This document shows positions 26,244 to 33,764 of a stretch of DNA of 64,000 nucleotides, piece after piece. Source of the DNA: an uncultured Sphingomonas sp. (GTDB taxonomy: Bacteria; Pseudomonadota; Alphaproteobacteria; Sphingomonadales; Sphingomonadaceae); NCBI RefSeq assembly GCF_936927845.1, contig NZ_CAKZHV010000060.1, positions 62,001-126,000 of the forward strand, given 5' to 3'. The notes beneath the pieces are model-generated. The model saw only the letters and a list, made by a program, of their open reading frames with translations, was not told the DNA's origin and ran no database searches. Position 1 is the stretch's first letter. Each line of letters opens with the position of its first letter. The position numbers and the translations under genes are program-made.

Positions 26244-26674
26244 CGCCTGTTGCCACCGCGTTCGACCCAGGCGGAAGCGGCGGCGATGCGGCATGGAGGA
26301 ACGCCAGCCTCTTATGCTCTACCCCCATACCGCGCGGCGCGATCCTGTCCGTGCCGACGCTTACCCATTGTTCAACCAGCGATTGGGGGGTGAAGGGACA
26401 AACGCCACGATCCTGCAACATCTAGTCGCAGGCGATCACCTTGCGAGCGGTGCCGCGCGATCAGAACACATGCGAGCCGATCGCCACTGCCTCTTCTTGC
26501 GACCACAACCGTCGGGTAGAGGAATGGAAAGCGACCCAAGGTATCATGACCGAACATGATTGAACCCCGGGTCGCAGCCTCACGCGATCAACCTTGCTCG
26601 GGTCCTGGTGCGCCGCGCCACGCCGCCCCGCTCCTCATTGAAGGGGTGCGCACCGCCATGCCCGCGGCATCACC
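26244..26674. other. 431-bp gene-free stretch
   Basis: No convincing gene was found between the helical-repeat protein and the dehydrogenase. A 108-codon frame at 26233-26559 exists but has no ribosome-binding site, and its codon use and composition (Arg/His/Cys-rich) look non-coding. The sequence seems less G+C-rich than its surroundings by eye, for instance around 26380-26570, so it could be decayed or acquired DNA. No repeat, tRNA or terminator was recognised. Confidence 0.3.
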
Positions 26675-27682
26675 TCACCATTCGACGCCGATCTTCCCGA
26701 AATGGCTCGCTCCCGCCTCATACGCGAAGGCGTCGGCCAGTTCGGTCATCTTGAAGCGGCGGTCGATCACCGGCTTGATGCCGTTCGCCTCGATCGCGCG
26801 AACGAAGTCCCCCTGCTCGCGCCGGCTGCCGACGATCAGCCCCTGCAACCGCGCCTGCTTGCCCATTAAGGCCGCGGTCGGCACCTCGCCGCCCGTGCCC
26901 GTCAGCACGCCGATCAGCGAGATGTGCCCGCCGACGCGCACCGCCTCGATCGACTGCGCGAGCGTGCCGGGTCCGCCGACCTCGACCACGTGGTCGACCC
27001 CGCGCCCGTCCGCCCAGTCGCGCACCCGCGCGCCCCAATCGTCGTGCGTGCGATAGTTGAGCGTGAAATCAGCACCGAGCTCGCTCGCTCGCGCCAGCTT
27101 CTCGTCCGAGGACGAGGTGATCGCGACAACCGCTCCCATCGCCTTCGCGATCTGCAACGCCCAGATCGACACGCCGCCGGTACCGAGCAGCAGCACGCGG
27201 TCGCCCGCCTTCAACTTGCCATCGACCACCAGCGCGCGCCACGCGGTCAGCCCGGCGGTGGTGATCGCCGCCGCCTCGACAGCATCATAGCCGGCCGGCG
27301 CACGCGTGAAGGCAGTCGCGGGCAGCACGACATGCTCCTGCGCGAAACCGTCGATCCCGTCGCCCGGCGTGCGGCTGAAATCGCCGATCGTCGGCGCGCC
27401 GTCCTGCCAATCGGGGAAGAAGCACGACACCACCCGGTCGCCGATGGTGAATTCGGTCACGCCCTCGCCGACCGCCTCGACCATCCCTGCGCCATCCGAC
27501 AAGGGCACGCGCCCCGACGCACTCGGCATCTTGCCCGTCGCCACACCCAGGTCGTGATAGTTGAGCGAGCTGCCCTCGATCCGCACCCGGATCATCCCCG
27601 CCCCCGGCTGCCCGGGATCGTCGCGCGCGACCTGCTTCAGTCCGTCGAGCCCCGGCGTGTCGCCCAGCACCATCACCTTCAT
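26675..27682 (-). CDS. medium-chain NAD(P)-dependent alcohol dehydrogenase/quinone oxidoreductase
   Basis: The 335-residue MDR-family protein has an N-terminal GroES-like domain with PLSDGAGMVEAVGEGVTEFTIGDRV and a Rossmann fold with VLLLGTGGVSIWALQIAKAMGA at about 161-182. It lacks the catalytic Cys-His-Glu zinc ligands and has NYHD in place of the usual zinc-ligand Cys, so it falls with zinc-independent members. VVEVGGPGTLAQSIEAVRVGGHISLIGVL is the standard MDR signature. It reduces or oxidises an undetermined alcohol, aldehyde or quinone. It appears monocistronic. A gap of 260 bp with nothing recognised separates it from the next gene. Confidence 0.87.
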   Translation of the reverse strand: MKVMVLGDTPGLDGLKQVARDDPGQPGAGMIRVRIEGSSLNYHDLGVATGKMPSASGRVPLSDGAGMVEAVGEGVTEFTIGDRVVSCFFPDWQDGAPTIGDFSRTPGDGIDGFAQEHVVLPATAFTRAPAGYDAVEAAAITTAGLTAWRALVVDGKLKAGDRVLLLGTGGVSIWALQIAKAMGAVVAITSSSDEKLARASELGADFTLNYRTHDDWGARVRDWADGRGVDHVVEVGGPGTLAQSIEAVRVGGHISLIGVLTGTGGEVPTAALMGKQARLQGLIVGSRREQGDFVRAIEANGIKPVIDRRFKMTELADAFAYEAGASHFGKIGVEW

Positions 27683-27942
27683 CGCACGATCTCCTTCGCC
27701 GCGCCCAACGCGCGATGATCGCGTCGTCTCCGTCGGTTACGTGTCGGTGCCGATGTATCGATGCTCATCGATCGCCTGAGGCAGCATCCGTTACGTCGCC
27801 GGGGCAGGTCGGAACGGCAAAGGCAGATCCAGCTACAGGCCCGCTAACTCTAACCCCGCGATGCAAATCGTTCGGGCATGTAGCATCAGTCAGATCATTA
27901 CGACGAGCGCCACGACCTTAGGGCCGCGGCGCCCCCGCTTCA

Positions 27943-28107
27943 TCAGCTCGGATGCGCTTCGCTGTCCTCGGCGGGCTTGCCGCCCTCGGTCGGCACCATG
28001 GCATTGTCATAGGCCGCGCTCTCGTCGGCGATGCCGGCGTCCTGGCTGCGCTTTGCCGCGTCCTTGAACGTGTCGAGATCGGCGTTGTTCTGGTCTTGAT
28101 CGGGCAT
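27943..28107 (-). CDS. small acidic hypothetical protein
   Basis: A 54-residue frame starts at ATG 28107 (MPDQDQNNADLDTFKDAAKR) and ends SEDSEAHPS-like (AEDSEAHPS). The preceding ATG at 28116 would follow the GGAGAGG site with no spacing, so the second ATG, 9 bases downstream of it, is the better start. The protein is acidic and disorder-prone. It is the last gene of a minus-strand set with 28148-28420 and 28500-28790. Similar small acidic proteins sit in stress loci, but I can name no function. Confidence 0.5.
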   Translation of the reverse strand: MPDQDQNNADLDTFKDAAKRSQDAGIADESAAYDNAMVPTEGGKPAEDSEAHPS

Positions 28108-28147
28108 GATATTCATCCTCTCCGTTTGATGGGCTCGACGCGCATGT

Positions 28148-28420
28148 TCACTCGAGATCGTTCTCGCTCACGATGATGATCGCCTGATCCGAGTTGCGCG
28201 ACAGTGCGGACAATGCAGCGTCGGTGATCGGGTCGATGAAGCGCTGGAACATGTCGGCGGCGTCGCCGTCCGGGCGATCGCCGCTCAGCGCCTCGAGCAC
28301 GTCATACTGCACCGCGAACTCATATTCCTCCGCGTCCACCTCGGCGGTGAACTCGACCTGCTCGCCCTCGATGTTGTCGAGGATGCTCGAATGATCGATC
28401 TCCAACTGGCTCGCTGCCAT
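28148..28420 (-). CDS. small conserved protein, possibly DUF1488-like
   Basis: The 90-residue protein (MAASQLEIDHSSILDNIEGE at its start) has a beta-rich first half (EQVEFTAEVDAEEYEFAVQYDVLEAL), then a helical FQRFIDPITDAALSALSR and a final short strand QAIIIVSENDLE. The layout resembles DUF1488, a small domain family of unknown function, but the match is by general pattern only. ATG 28420 is chosen over 28426 because the GAGAGAG-type site spacing is better. It lies between two other small genes on the same strand. The function is unknown. Confidence 0.55.
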   Translation of the reverse strand: MAASQLEIDHSSILDNIEGEQVEFTAEVDAEEYEFAVQYDVLEALSGDRPDGDAADMFQRFIDPITDAALSALSRNSDQAIIIVSENDLE

Positions 28421-28499
28421 CACCAAACCTCTCTCTCTATTCAGCGAGATCTACAAGCCCCGGCGCGGGCGCGTGTTCCGCAGGATCGGGCGTGAACGG

Positions 28500-28790
28500 C
28501 TAGCGTGCCTCGCCGCCGTCGCGCGCGGGCAGCAGATCGACGAACTGTCCGATCGCTTCGCCGACGAAGCGGTCGAGCGGCATCGCGCCCGGCAGCGTCA
28601 CCGGCCGCTCGGTGGTGAGTACCGCCGCCTCGCGCTGCTCGGCCTCGAGTTCGGTCCAGGCACGCACCGCCCGTTCCAGGCTGGTCACCTCGGGCACCTG
28701 CTCGCCGCTGCGGCTCACGTCTTCCAGCGACGCGCTCATCGTCCACGCGATCGCGGCCGTTCCCTCATCGCTCCAACTCGCCTCGGTCAT
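28500..28790 (-). CDS. hypothetical protein
   Basis: The 96-residue protein starts at ATG 28790 with AAAGGGAG about 5 bases upstream, which fixes the start against a longer upstream frame. It begins MTEASWSDEGTAAIAWTMSA and includes LERAVRAWTELEAEQREAAVL, a helical segment, and ends LLPARDGGEAR. It is soluble and acidic. It is divergent from the YihY-HAD fusion gene, sharing its 174-bp intergenic region. No family is recognised. Confidence 0.5.
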   Translation of the reverse strand: MTEASWSDEGTAAIAWTMSASLEDVSRSGEQVPEVTSLERAVRAWTELEAEQREAAVLTTERPVTLPGAMPLDRFVGEAIGQFVDLLPARDGGEAR

Positions 28791-28902
28791 CACGGCTCCC
28801 TTTAGAGATGCCGTCCAAGCGCGTGCGCGCCGCACGAGTTCCTGTCTTCTCCGGCGTCGGGCGAAACTCAATCGCGCGAACCGCTTAACCCAGGTCAAAC
28901 CC

Positions 28903-28927
28903 GGAACGACGGCTAGCAACGGCGGTT
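28903..28927 (+). promoter_or_regulatory. candidate EcfG (general stress sigma) promoter for the YihY-HAD gene
   Basis: GGAAC at 28903-28907 is followed after 16 bases by GGTT at 28924-28927. The alphaproteobacterial EcfG consensus is GGAAC-N16/17-CGTT, so 8 of 9 positions match. It lies 38 bases before the GTG start of the fusion gene. A chance match is possible because the motif is short. Confidence 0.35.
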
Positions 28928-28964
28928 TGTCACCGGCAGGTGGCGCAAGGGGGGCAAGAACGGC

Positions 28965-30842
28965 GTGGGGCAACAGGGCGAGCACACCGGAACGAACGCG
29001 CAGTCACCGTGGCAGATGCCGCTGTCGGCCTGGGTGCAGGTCGCGAAACGTACCTGGGCGGAGACGAGCAACGACAATGTCGGGCTGATCGCCGCTGGCG
29101 TCGCTTTCTACGGCTTCCTCGCGCTCGTCCCGCTGCTGGGCGCGATCGTCCTCAGCTACGGATTGTTCGCCGACGCGAACACCGTGACCAGCAACATGAC
29201 GACGCTCACCTCGGTCCTGCCGCAACAGGCCGCGACGCTGATCGGCGAACAATTGCTCAACGTCGTGCGTACCTCTGATGGCAAGAAGGGGCTCGGCCTT
29301 CTGGTCGCGCTCGCGATCGCGCTGTTCGGTGCGCGCAACGCGGCGGGGGCGGTCGTCACGGCGCTCAACGTAGCCTATGAGGAGGAGGAAACGCGCGGGT
29401 TCGTGCGCGTCACCCTGCTCGCGCTCGCGATCACCGCCTGCGCCGTGCTGGTGGCGATCGTCGCGATGGTCGCGGTCACCGCCCTCGGCTTCCTCCAGAC
29501 GCTGTTGCCGACGCTGCCCGCGCCGCTCGCTGTTCTCGGCAAGGTCGTCGCCTATCTGGTGCTCGCCGCTGCCGGCGCCGCGGGTGCGGCGACGCTTTAT
29601 CGTTATGGGCCCGATCGCCGCCACGCGCGCTGGACCTGGCTGACGCCGGGATCGCTGCTCGCCGCGCTGCTGTGGCTGCTGCTGACGATCGGCTTCGGCA
29701 TCTACGTCGCCAATTTCGGCAATTACGACGCGACCTATGGCTCGCTCGGCACGGTGATCGTGCTGCTGACGTGGATGTATTTGTCGAGCTACATCCTGCT
29801 GTTCGGCGCCGAGCTCAATTCCGAACTCGAGCATCAGACCGCGCGCGACACGACGCGCAGCCGCCGGCCGCTGGGTGAGCGCGGCGCGTGGGTCGCCGAC
29901 CATGTCGCCGAGGGGGCGCCCGCCGAGGATTCCCGTGCTGGCATCGCCGATGCGCCTGCCCCGCAGCATAGCGGTGGTGGCCTGAGGGATCACGCCACCG
30001 CACGCGCCGCGACGCGGGTCGCGCGGTTCGCCGGGCTGGAGAAAGTCGGCGTGACCCAGACCGCGACCGCGACGCTCGGCCTCGCATTGCTGCGCCGCGA
30101 GGGACGCGCGCTACCCGGCGCCGCCCTGCTCGCCGGCGCGGGGCTGCTCGCCTGGCGGTCACGTCGCCGGTCCGACGATCACGCGGTCGAGGCAGTCATC
30201 TTCGACCTCGACGGCACGCTGGTCGACAGCAACAATTATCACGTCTGGGCCTGGCAGCACGCCTTTGGCGAACGCGGTTACGAGATCGCACCCGCGCGCA
30301 TCCACGATCAGATCGGCAAGGGCGGCGACCTGCTCGTCCCCGCGCTCATCCCCGGCGCGACCGAGCAGGAGATCGAGGCGCTGTCCTCTCGTCACGGAGA
30401 GATCTTCAAGACGCGCTATCTCGCGCGCGTCCGCCCGTTTCCGCACGCCGCCGATCTGCTGCGCCATGTCGCGGCGCAGGGGCAGAAGGTCGCGCTCGCC
30501 TCGTCGGCGAGCAAGAACGAGCTCGACCATTACGTCGATCTGCTCGGCGTCGGCGATGTGCTGTCCGCTGCGACCAGCAAGGACGACGCCGACACCACCA
30601 AGCCCGCGCCCGATATCTTCGCCGCCGCGGTAAAGAAGCTCGGCGTTGCGCCTGCGGCCGCACGCGTCGTCGGCGACACCCCGTACGATGTCACCGCCGC
30701 GGCGAAATGTGGCATTGCCACGGTCGCGGTCCGGTCAGGCGGCTTCGCCGATCGCACGCTCGAACGCGCAGGCGCGCGCGCGCTCTACGACGATGCAGCG
30801 GCGATCCTCCACGATTACCGGCGCTCGCCGCTCGCACGATAA
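28965..30842 (+). CDS. YihY/BrkB-family membrane protein fused to a HAD phosphatase domain
   Basis: The 625-residue protein joins two domains. Residues about 30-290 are a YihY/BrkB (virulence factor BrkB, formerly rbn) polytopic domain: NVGLIAAGVAFYGFLALVPLLGA, ATLYRYGPDRRHARWTWLTPGS and WMYLSSYILLFGAELNSELE. Residues about 408-625 are a complete HAD hydrolase of phosphoglycolate-phosphatase/beta-PGM type: FDLDGTLVDS with Asp414 and Asp416, SSASKNEL, KPAPDIF and GDTPYDVTAA. The linker (about 300-400) has a further hydrophobic stretch at 384-397 before RSRRRS. No frameshift separates the two parts. GTG 28965 has an AAGGGGGG site upstream. It is followed 11 bases later by the PRC-like gene. A soluble phosphatase coupled to a transporter-like domain is unusual; the substrate is unknown. 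Confidence 0.88.
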   Translation: MGQQGEHTGTNAQSPWQMPLSAWVQVAKRTWAETSNDNVGLIAAGVAFYGFLALVPLLGAIVLSYGLFADANTVTSNMTTLTSVLPQQAATLIGEQLLNVVRTSDGKKGLGLLVALAIALFGARNAAGAVVTALNVAYEEEETRGFVRVTLLALAITACAVLVAIVAMVAVTALGFLQTLLPTLPAPLAVLGKVVAYLVLAAAGAAGAATLYRYGPDRRHARWTWLTPGSLLAALLWLLLTIGFGIYVANFGNYDATYGSLGTVIVLLTWMYLSSYILLFGAELNSELEHQTARDTTRSRRPLGERGAWVADHVAEGAPAEDSRAGIADAPAPQHSGGGLRDHATARAATRVARFAGLEKVGVTQTATATLGLALLRREGRALPGAALLAGAGLLAWRSRRRSDDHAVEAVIFDLDGTLVDSNNYHVWAWQHAFGERGYEIAPARIHDQIGKGGDLLVPALIPGATEQEIEALSSRHGEIFKTRYLARVRPFPHAADLLRHVAAQGQKVALASSASKNELDHYVDLLGVGDVLSAATSKDDADTTKPAPDIFAAAVKKLGVAPAAARVVGDTPYDVTAAAKCGIATVAVRSGGFADRTLERAGARALYDDAAAILHDYRRSPLAR

Positions 30843-30853
30843 AGGGACGCGTC

Positions 30854-31405
30854 ATGCAGGACATCGCCGGATGGATCGCGCTCGCCGCCACTTGTGTCGC
30901 GGCGCTGATGACTGCGTCGAACCTCGGCGCGCGCGTGACCGGCTGGGGGTTCGTCGTGTTCACGGTCGGCGCTGTCGCCTGGATCGTGGTCGGGCTGGAG
31001 ACCGGGCAGACCCAGTTGCTGTGGTCGAACATCTTTCTTGGGATCGTCGACGTGTTCGGCGTGTGGCGCTGGCTGGCACGCCGCGCGAAGTTCAGCGACG
31101 CCGCTGATGCCGAGCAGGCGCGCAGCGAACACGGACCTGACCAGCCCCTGTTCTCGATCTCACGGATCGACGGCCTGCCCGTGAAAGGCGCGGATGGTCA
31201 GGTGATCGCGCACAGCGTCGACGCGCTCGCGACCTGCGCGGGCGGCACGATCGACTTCTTCATCGTGCGAGAAGGCGGTGTCGCGGGTGTGGGCGAAACG
31301 CTGCGACGGCTGCCACGTAAGATGGTCCGCGTACGCGATGCCGCGCTGGAGACCGACTTGGATGCAATGGCGCTGTCGCGGCTGACCCGCGCCGAGACGC
31401 AGTAG
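30854..31405 (+). CDS. membrane protein with PRC-barrel-like C-terminus
   Basis: The 183-residue protein begins with three hydrophobic helices (MQDIAGWIALAATCVAALMT, GWGFVVFTVGAVAWIVVGLE and WSNIFLGIVDVFGVWRWLA). The cytosolic tail (about 90-183) reads ISRIDGLPVKGADGQVIAHSVDAL, then beta-rich IDFFIVREGGVAGVGETLRRLPRKMVRV, resembling a PRC-barrel fold. PRC-barrel proteins in alphaproteobacteria are often stress-induced. It starts 12 bases after the fusion gene on the same strand, so the two are probably co-transcribed. The PRC assignment is from pattern, not alignment. Confidence 0.7.
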   Translation: MQDIAGWIALAATCVAALMTASNLGARVTGWGFVVFTVGAVAWIVVGLETGQTQLLWSNIFLGIVDVFGVWRWLARRAKFSDAADAEQARSEHGPDQPLFSISRIDGLPVKGADGQVIAHSVDALATCAGGTIDFFIVREGGVAGVGETLRRLPRKMVRVRDAALETDLDAMALSRLTRAETQ

Positions 31406-31454
31406 ATTCACGCGAGCGTGAGCGCGCAGGTTCCGACCCGCGCGCCCTGCCCGA

Positions 31455-31748
31455 TTACGCCGCCTTCTTGCCGCGCAGCGTGTTGATGAGCGCGAGGCCA
31501 ACGACGCCGACGAGCGCGGCGGTCGCGAACGGGCGCTGCTTGGCGAACCCCTTCGCCTGCCCCGCCAGCGGCGCGACATTGTCGGTCACCGCTTCCTTGG
31601 CCGCACCGACGGTCTTCTGCACCGAACCCGTCACCTGGTCGGCGATCCCCGCCGCTTTGGTGTCATGGTCGCCGGTCGCGTTGCCGAGTGCTTCCTTGAC
31701 CTGCCCCTTGACGTCGTTGCCGGTACCCTTGAGCTCGTCGATGTTCAT
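31455..31748 (-). CDS. CsbD family stress protein with C-terminal membrane anchor
   Basis: The 97-residue protein begins MNIDELKGTGNDVKGQVKEA, the classic CsbD core that continues with GNATGDHDTKAAGIADQVTGSVQKTVG. It has a C-terminal hydrophobic helix (PFATAALVGVVGLALINTLRG) followed by KKAA, so it is membrane-tethered. CsbD proteins are part of the general stress regulon in many bacteria; the biochemical role is unknown. An AAGGAGG-type ribosome-binding site lies just upstream. A promoter-like element is at 31805-31829. It converges on the PRC-like gene. Confidence 0.9.
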   Translation of the reverse strand: MNIDELKGTGNDVKGQVKEALGNATGDHDTKAAGIADQVTGSVQKTVGAAKEAVTDNVAPLAGQAKGFAKQRPFATAALVGVVGLALINTLRGKKAA

Positions 31749-31804
31749 CACAAACCTCCTTGTCGTTGAAGACGCGGGGCGCTCATGCGCCTCAGGATGC
31801 CGGT

Positions 31805-31829
31805 AACGACGAAGCGGCGGTTCGGTTCA
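31805..31829 (-). promoter_or_regulatory. candidate EcfG promoter for csbD
   Basis: On the minus strand TGAAC is followed after 16 bases by CGTT (plus strand AACG at 31805-31808, GTTCA at 31825-31829). The general-stress sigma factor consensus is GGAAC-N16/17-CGTT, so 8 of 9 positions match. The element lies 57 bases before the csbD start. CsbD genes are classic EcfG targets in alphaproteobacteria, which adds support. Confidence 0.4.
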
Positions 31830-31861
31830 CTCCATGTCGGTGCGATTTGCCGCGCGGGTGA

Positions 31862-32314
31862 TCAGCGCTCCCAACTCGCGGCAAAGGCCGGGGAGGCGAT
31901 GAAGCTCGCGGGCATCGGGCTGGTCGGCGGCGGCGCGACCAGACCTTCCTCGATGTAGCGCAGCGCCGAGGTCAGACCCGCGCGTGAGAAGGGCTTGGGG
32001 ATCATGCCGTGTGCGCCTGCAAAATCCTCGGGTATCTTCTTGGGATTGGCAGTGACGAAGATCACCGCGGCATCCGACCAGCGCTGATGGATCAGCTTCG
32101 CGGCATCGAGCCCGTTGCTGCCGAACGCCAGTTGCAGGTCGACGAAGGCGAGATCGGGCGCGGCCGATTGCGGCAGGTTCTCGACCTCGTCCACCGACGC
32201 GGCCTCACCGACGACGCGGTGCCCCGCATCCTCGACCAGCGCCTCAATGTCCATCGCGAGCAATGCCTCGTCCTCGACGATCAGGACGCGGAAAGGAGCC
32301 GTCAGACGAATCAA
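31862..32314 (-). CDS. single-domain response regulator
   Basis: The 150-residue protein is a receiver domain: VEDEALL in the acidic pocket, phospho-acceptor Asp59 in AFVDLQL, Thr in IFVTANP and Lys in MIPKPFS. The 25-residue C-terminal extension is Ala/Pro-rich and has no DNA-binding or enzymatic domain. Its start overlaps the stop of the LOV histidine kinase gene by 4 bases, so the two are a coupled pair. It is the likely phosphate acceptor of the kinase. Related single-domain regulators feed into the general stress phosphorelay, but that link here is inference. Confidence 0.88.
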   Translation of the reverse strand: MIRLTAPFRVLIVEDEALLAMDIEALVEDAGHRVVGEAASVDEVENLPQSAAPDLAFVDLQLAFGSNGLDAAKLIHQRWSDAAVIFVTANPKKIPEDFAGAHGMIPKPFSRAGLTSALRYIEEGLVAPPPTSPMPASFIASPAFAASWER

Positions 32315-33501
32315 GCCGCTCGCTCCTGATCCGGCGCGCGGTCGCCCTGCTCGCCGTCGTTCCGGCCCGCCTCTGCTCGCGGGCTGCGGCCGGCCGCCGG
32401 GTCGGGCTCGATCGCGAAACTGATCGTCACCTGCGCGCCCGGCTCGGCCGAGGACCAGCCGACCTTCGCGCCGATTTGCCGCGACAACCGCCGGATCAGC
32501 ACGCGGCCCAGTCCATCCTCCGATACGTTCGCGGGATCGAACCCGGGACCGTCGTCGGCGATCGTGATCGTCGCCGCGTCGCCGTCGCGTCGCGCGGTCA
32601 CCGTCAGCGTTCCCGCGCGTCCGTCGGCAAAGCCGTGTTTGACCGCGTTCGTCACGATCTCGTTCAGCACCAATCCCAGCGCCGACGCGTTGGTCGACGG
32701 AATGTCGAGCATCTCTACGTCGGTGCGCACGTCGATCTCCGTACGCCCGCTCGACGCAACCACGTCGTTCGCGAGATTGACCGCGAACGCGCCGGCGTCG
32801 AACCGCGTCACGTCGTCGGACTGGTACAATCGGCGATGCACACTCGCCAACGCATCGACCCGCTCCAGCATCGAGTTCAGCCGCGCGAGAATATCCTGGT
32901 CTGAGATACCGCGCGCCTGCAGGCGCAGCAGCGAGCCGATCATCGTCAGGTTGTTCTTCACCCGGTGATCGACCTCGTGGAGCAGCAGCGTCTTGTCCTC
33001 CAGCGCGCTTTTCAGATCGGCGGTACGCGCCTCGACCTGGCGCTCGACTTCCGCCTTCTGCCGCGCGATCCGCTCCTGCGCTTCGATCCGGTCGCTCACG
33101 TCCATCTGGCTGGCGAAGAAGAACTCGATCTCACCATCCTTGTTACGCACCGGACTGACGTACAGCGCGTTCCAGAACGTAGAGCCGTCCTTGCGATAAT
33201 TGAGCAGGTCGACCGCGATGTCGGTGCCCGCCTCGATCGCGGTGCGCACCTCGGCCACTTTCGAGCGATCGGTTTTCGGGCCCTGCAGGAAGCGGCAGTT
33301 GGTGCCGATGATCTCGTCGCGGTCATAGCCGCTCAGGTTCTGGAACGCTTCGTTGCAGAACACGATCGGATTGTCATCCTGTCTCGGATCGGTGATGATC
33401 ATCGGCATGCGCGTCGCACGCACCGCGGCGGCGAACGGATCACCGCGTCCGCTTTCGTGCTCGACAAGATCGGTCAGATGCCAGTCGTCGCGTTGATCCA
33501 T
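32311..33501 (-). CDS. LOV-domain blue-light sensor histidine kinase (HisKA_2/HWE type)
   Basis: The 396-residue soluble protein has a LOV/PAS domain (about 25-140) with the photo-active motif GTNCRFLQ, the flavin-adduct cysteine being Cys69. The flavin-contact residues GYDRDEIIG, NYRKDGSTFWN and FFFASQMDVSDR are all present. A coiled linker (140-170) leads to the dimerisation/phospho-acceptor region HEVDHRVKNNLTMI (His179 in HRVKN), followed by N-box NEIVTNAVKHGF and G-box DDGPGFDP. This matches LOV-histidine kinases from Erythrobacter and Brucella. ATG 33501 follows a GGGGGAAAG site. The C-terminus is charged and disordered. It forms an operon with the response regulator, giving a light-responsive two-component pair. 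Output is unknown. Confidence 0.93.
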   Translation of the reverse strand: MDQRDDWHLTDLVEHESGRGDPFAAAVRATRMPMIITDPRQDDNPIVFCNEAFQNLSGYDRDEIIGTNCRFLQGPKTDRSKVAEVRTAIEAGTDIAVDLLNYRKDGSTFWNALYVSPVRNKDGEIEFFFASQMDVSDRIEAQERIARQKAEVERQVEARTADLKSALEDKTLLLHEVDHRVKNNLTMIGSLLRLQARGISDQDILARLNSMLERVDALASVHRRLYQSDDVTRFDAGAFAVNLANDVVASSGRTEIDVRTDVEMLDIPSTNASALGLVLNEIVTNAVKHGFADGRAGTLTVTARRDGDAATITIADDGPGFDPANVSEDGLGRVLIRRLSRQIGAKVGWSSAEPGAQVTISFAIEPDPAAGRSPRAEAGRNDGEQGDRAPDQERAA

Positions 33502-33764
33502 CTTTCCCCCGCTTCCTGCCGCGGATACACGCGTGCCGAACACAAACAACCAATCCACGTTAAGAATTTCTATGCGGCAGATGAGACCGCAAGCCAAGTT
33601 GTGGTGCCCAACGCGGGATGGTGCAGGAACGGTCCTGCGCACCCATACGAAATCGCGCGCGGCGGCGCGACTGGACGAGGCGCGCGCGAACGGGCAAGCG
33701 CGAGAGCAACACGCGTGTCTCACGCGACCATCGAAGCGCGCCGAGCCGCGCCGGGGAGATCCGA

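Noticed and set aside
26233..26559. 108-codon frame in the gap after the helical-repeat gene
   Set aside because: It overlaps the end of the preceding gene, lacks a ribosome-binding site and has unusual Cys/Arg/His content. I list the stretch as gene-free.
28817..28842. A second GGAAC-N17 element on the minus strand that could drive the gene at 28500-28790
   Set aside because: The -10 part reads GCTT rather than CGTT, two mismatches, so I did not list it as a promoter. A similar GGAAC-N16-GCTT at 28455-28479 was rejected for the same reason.
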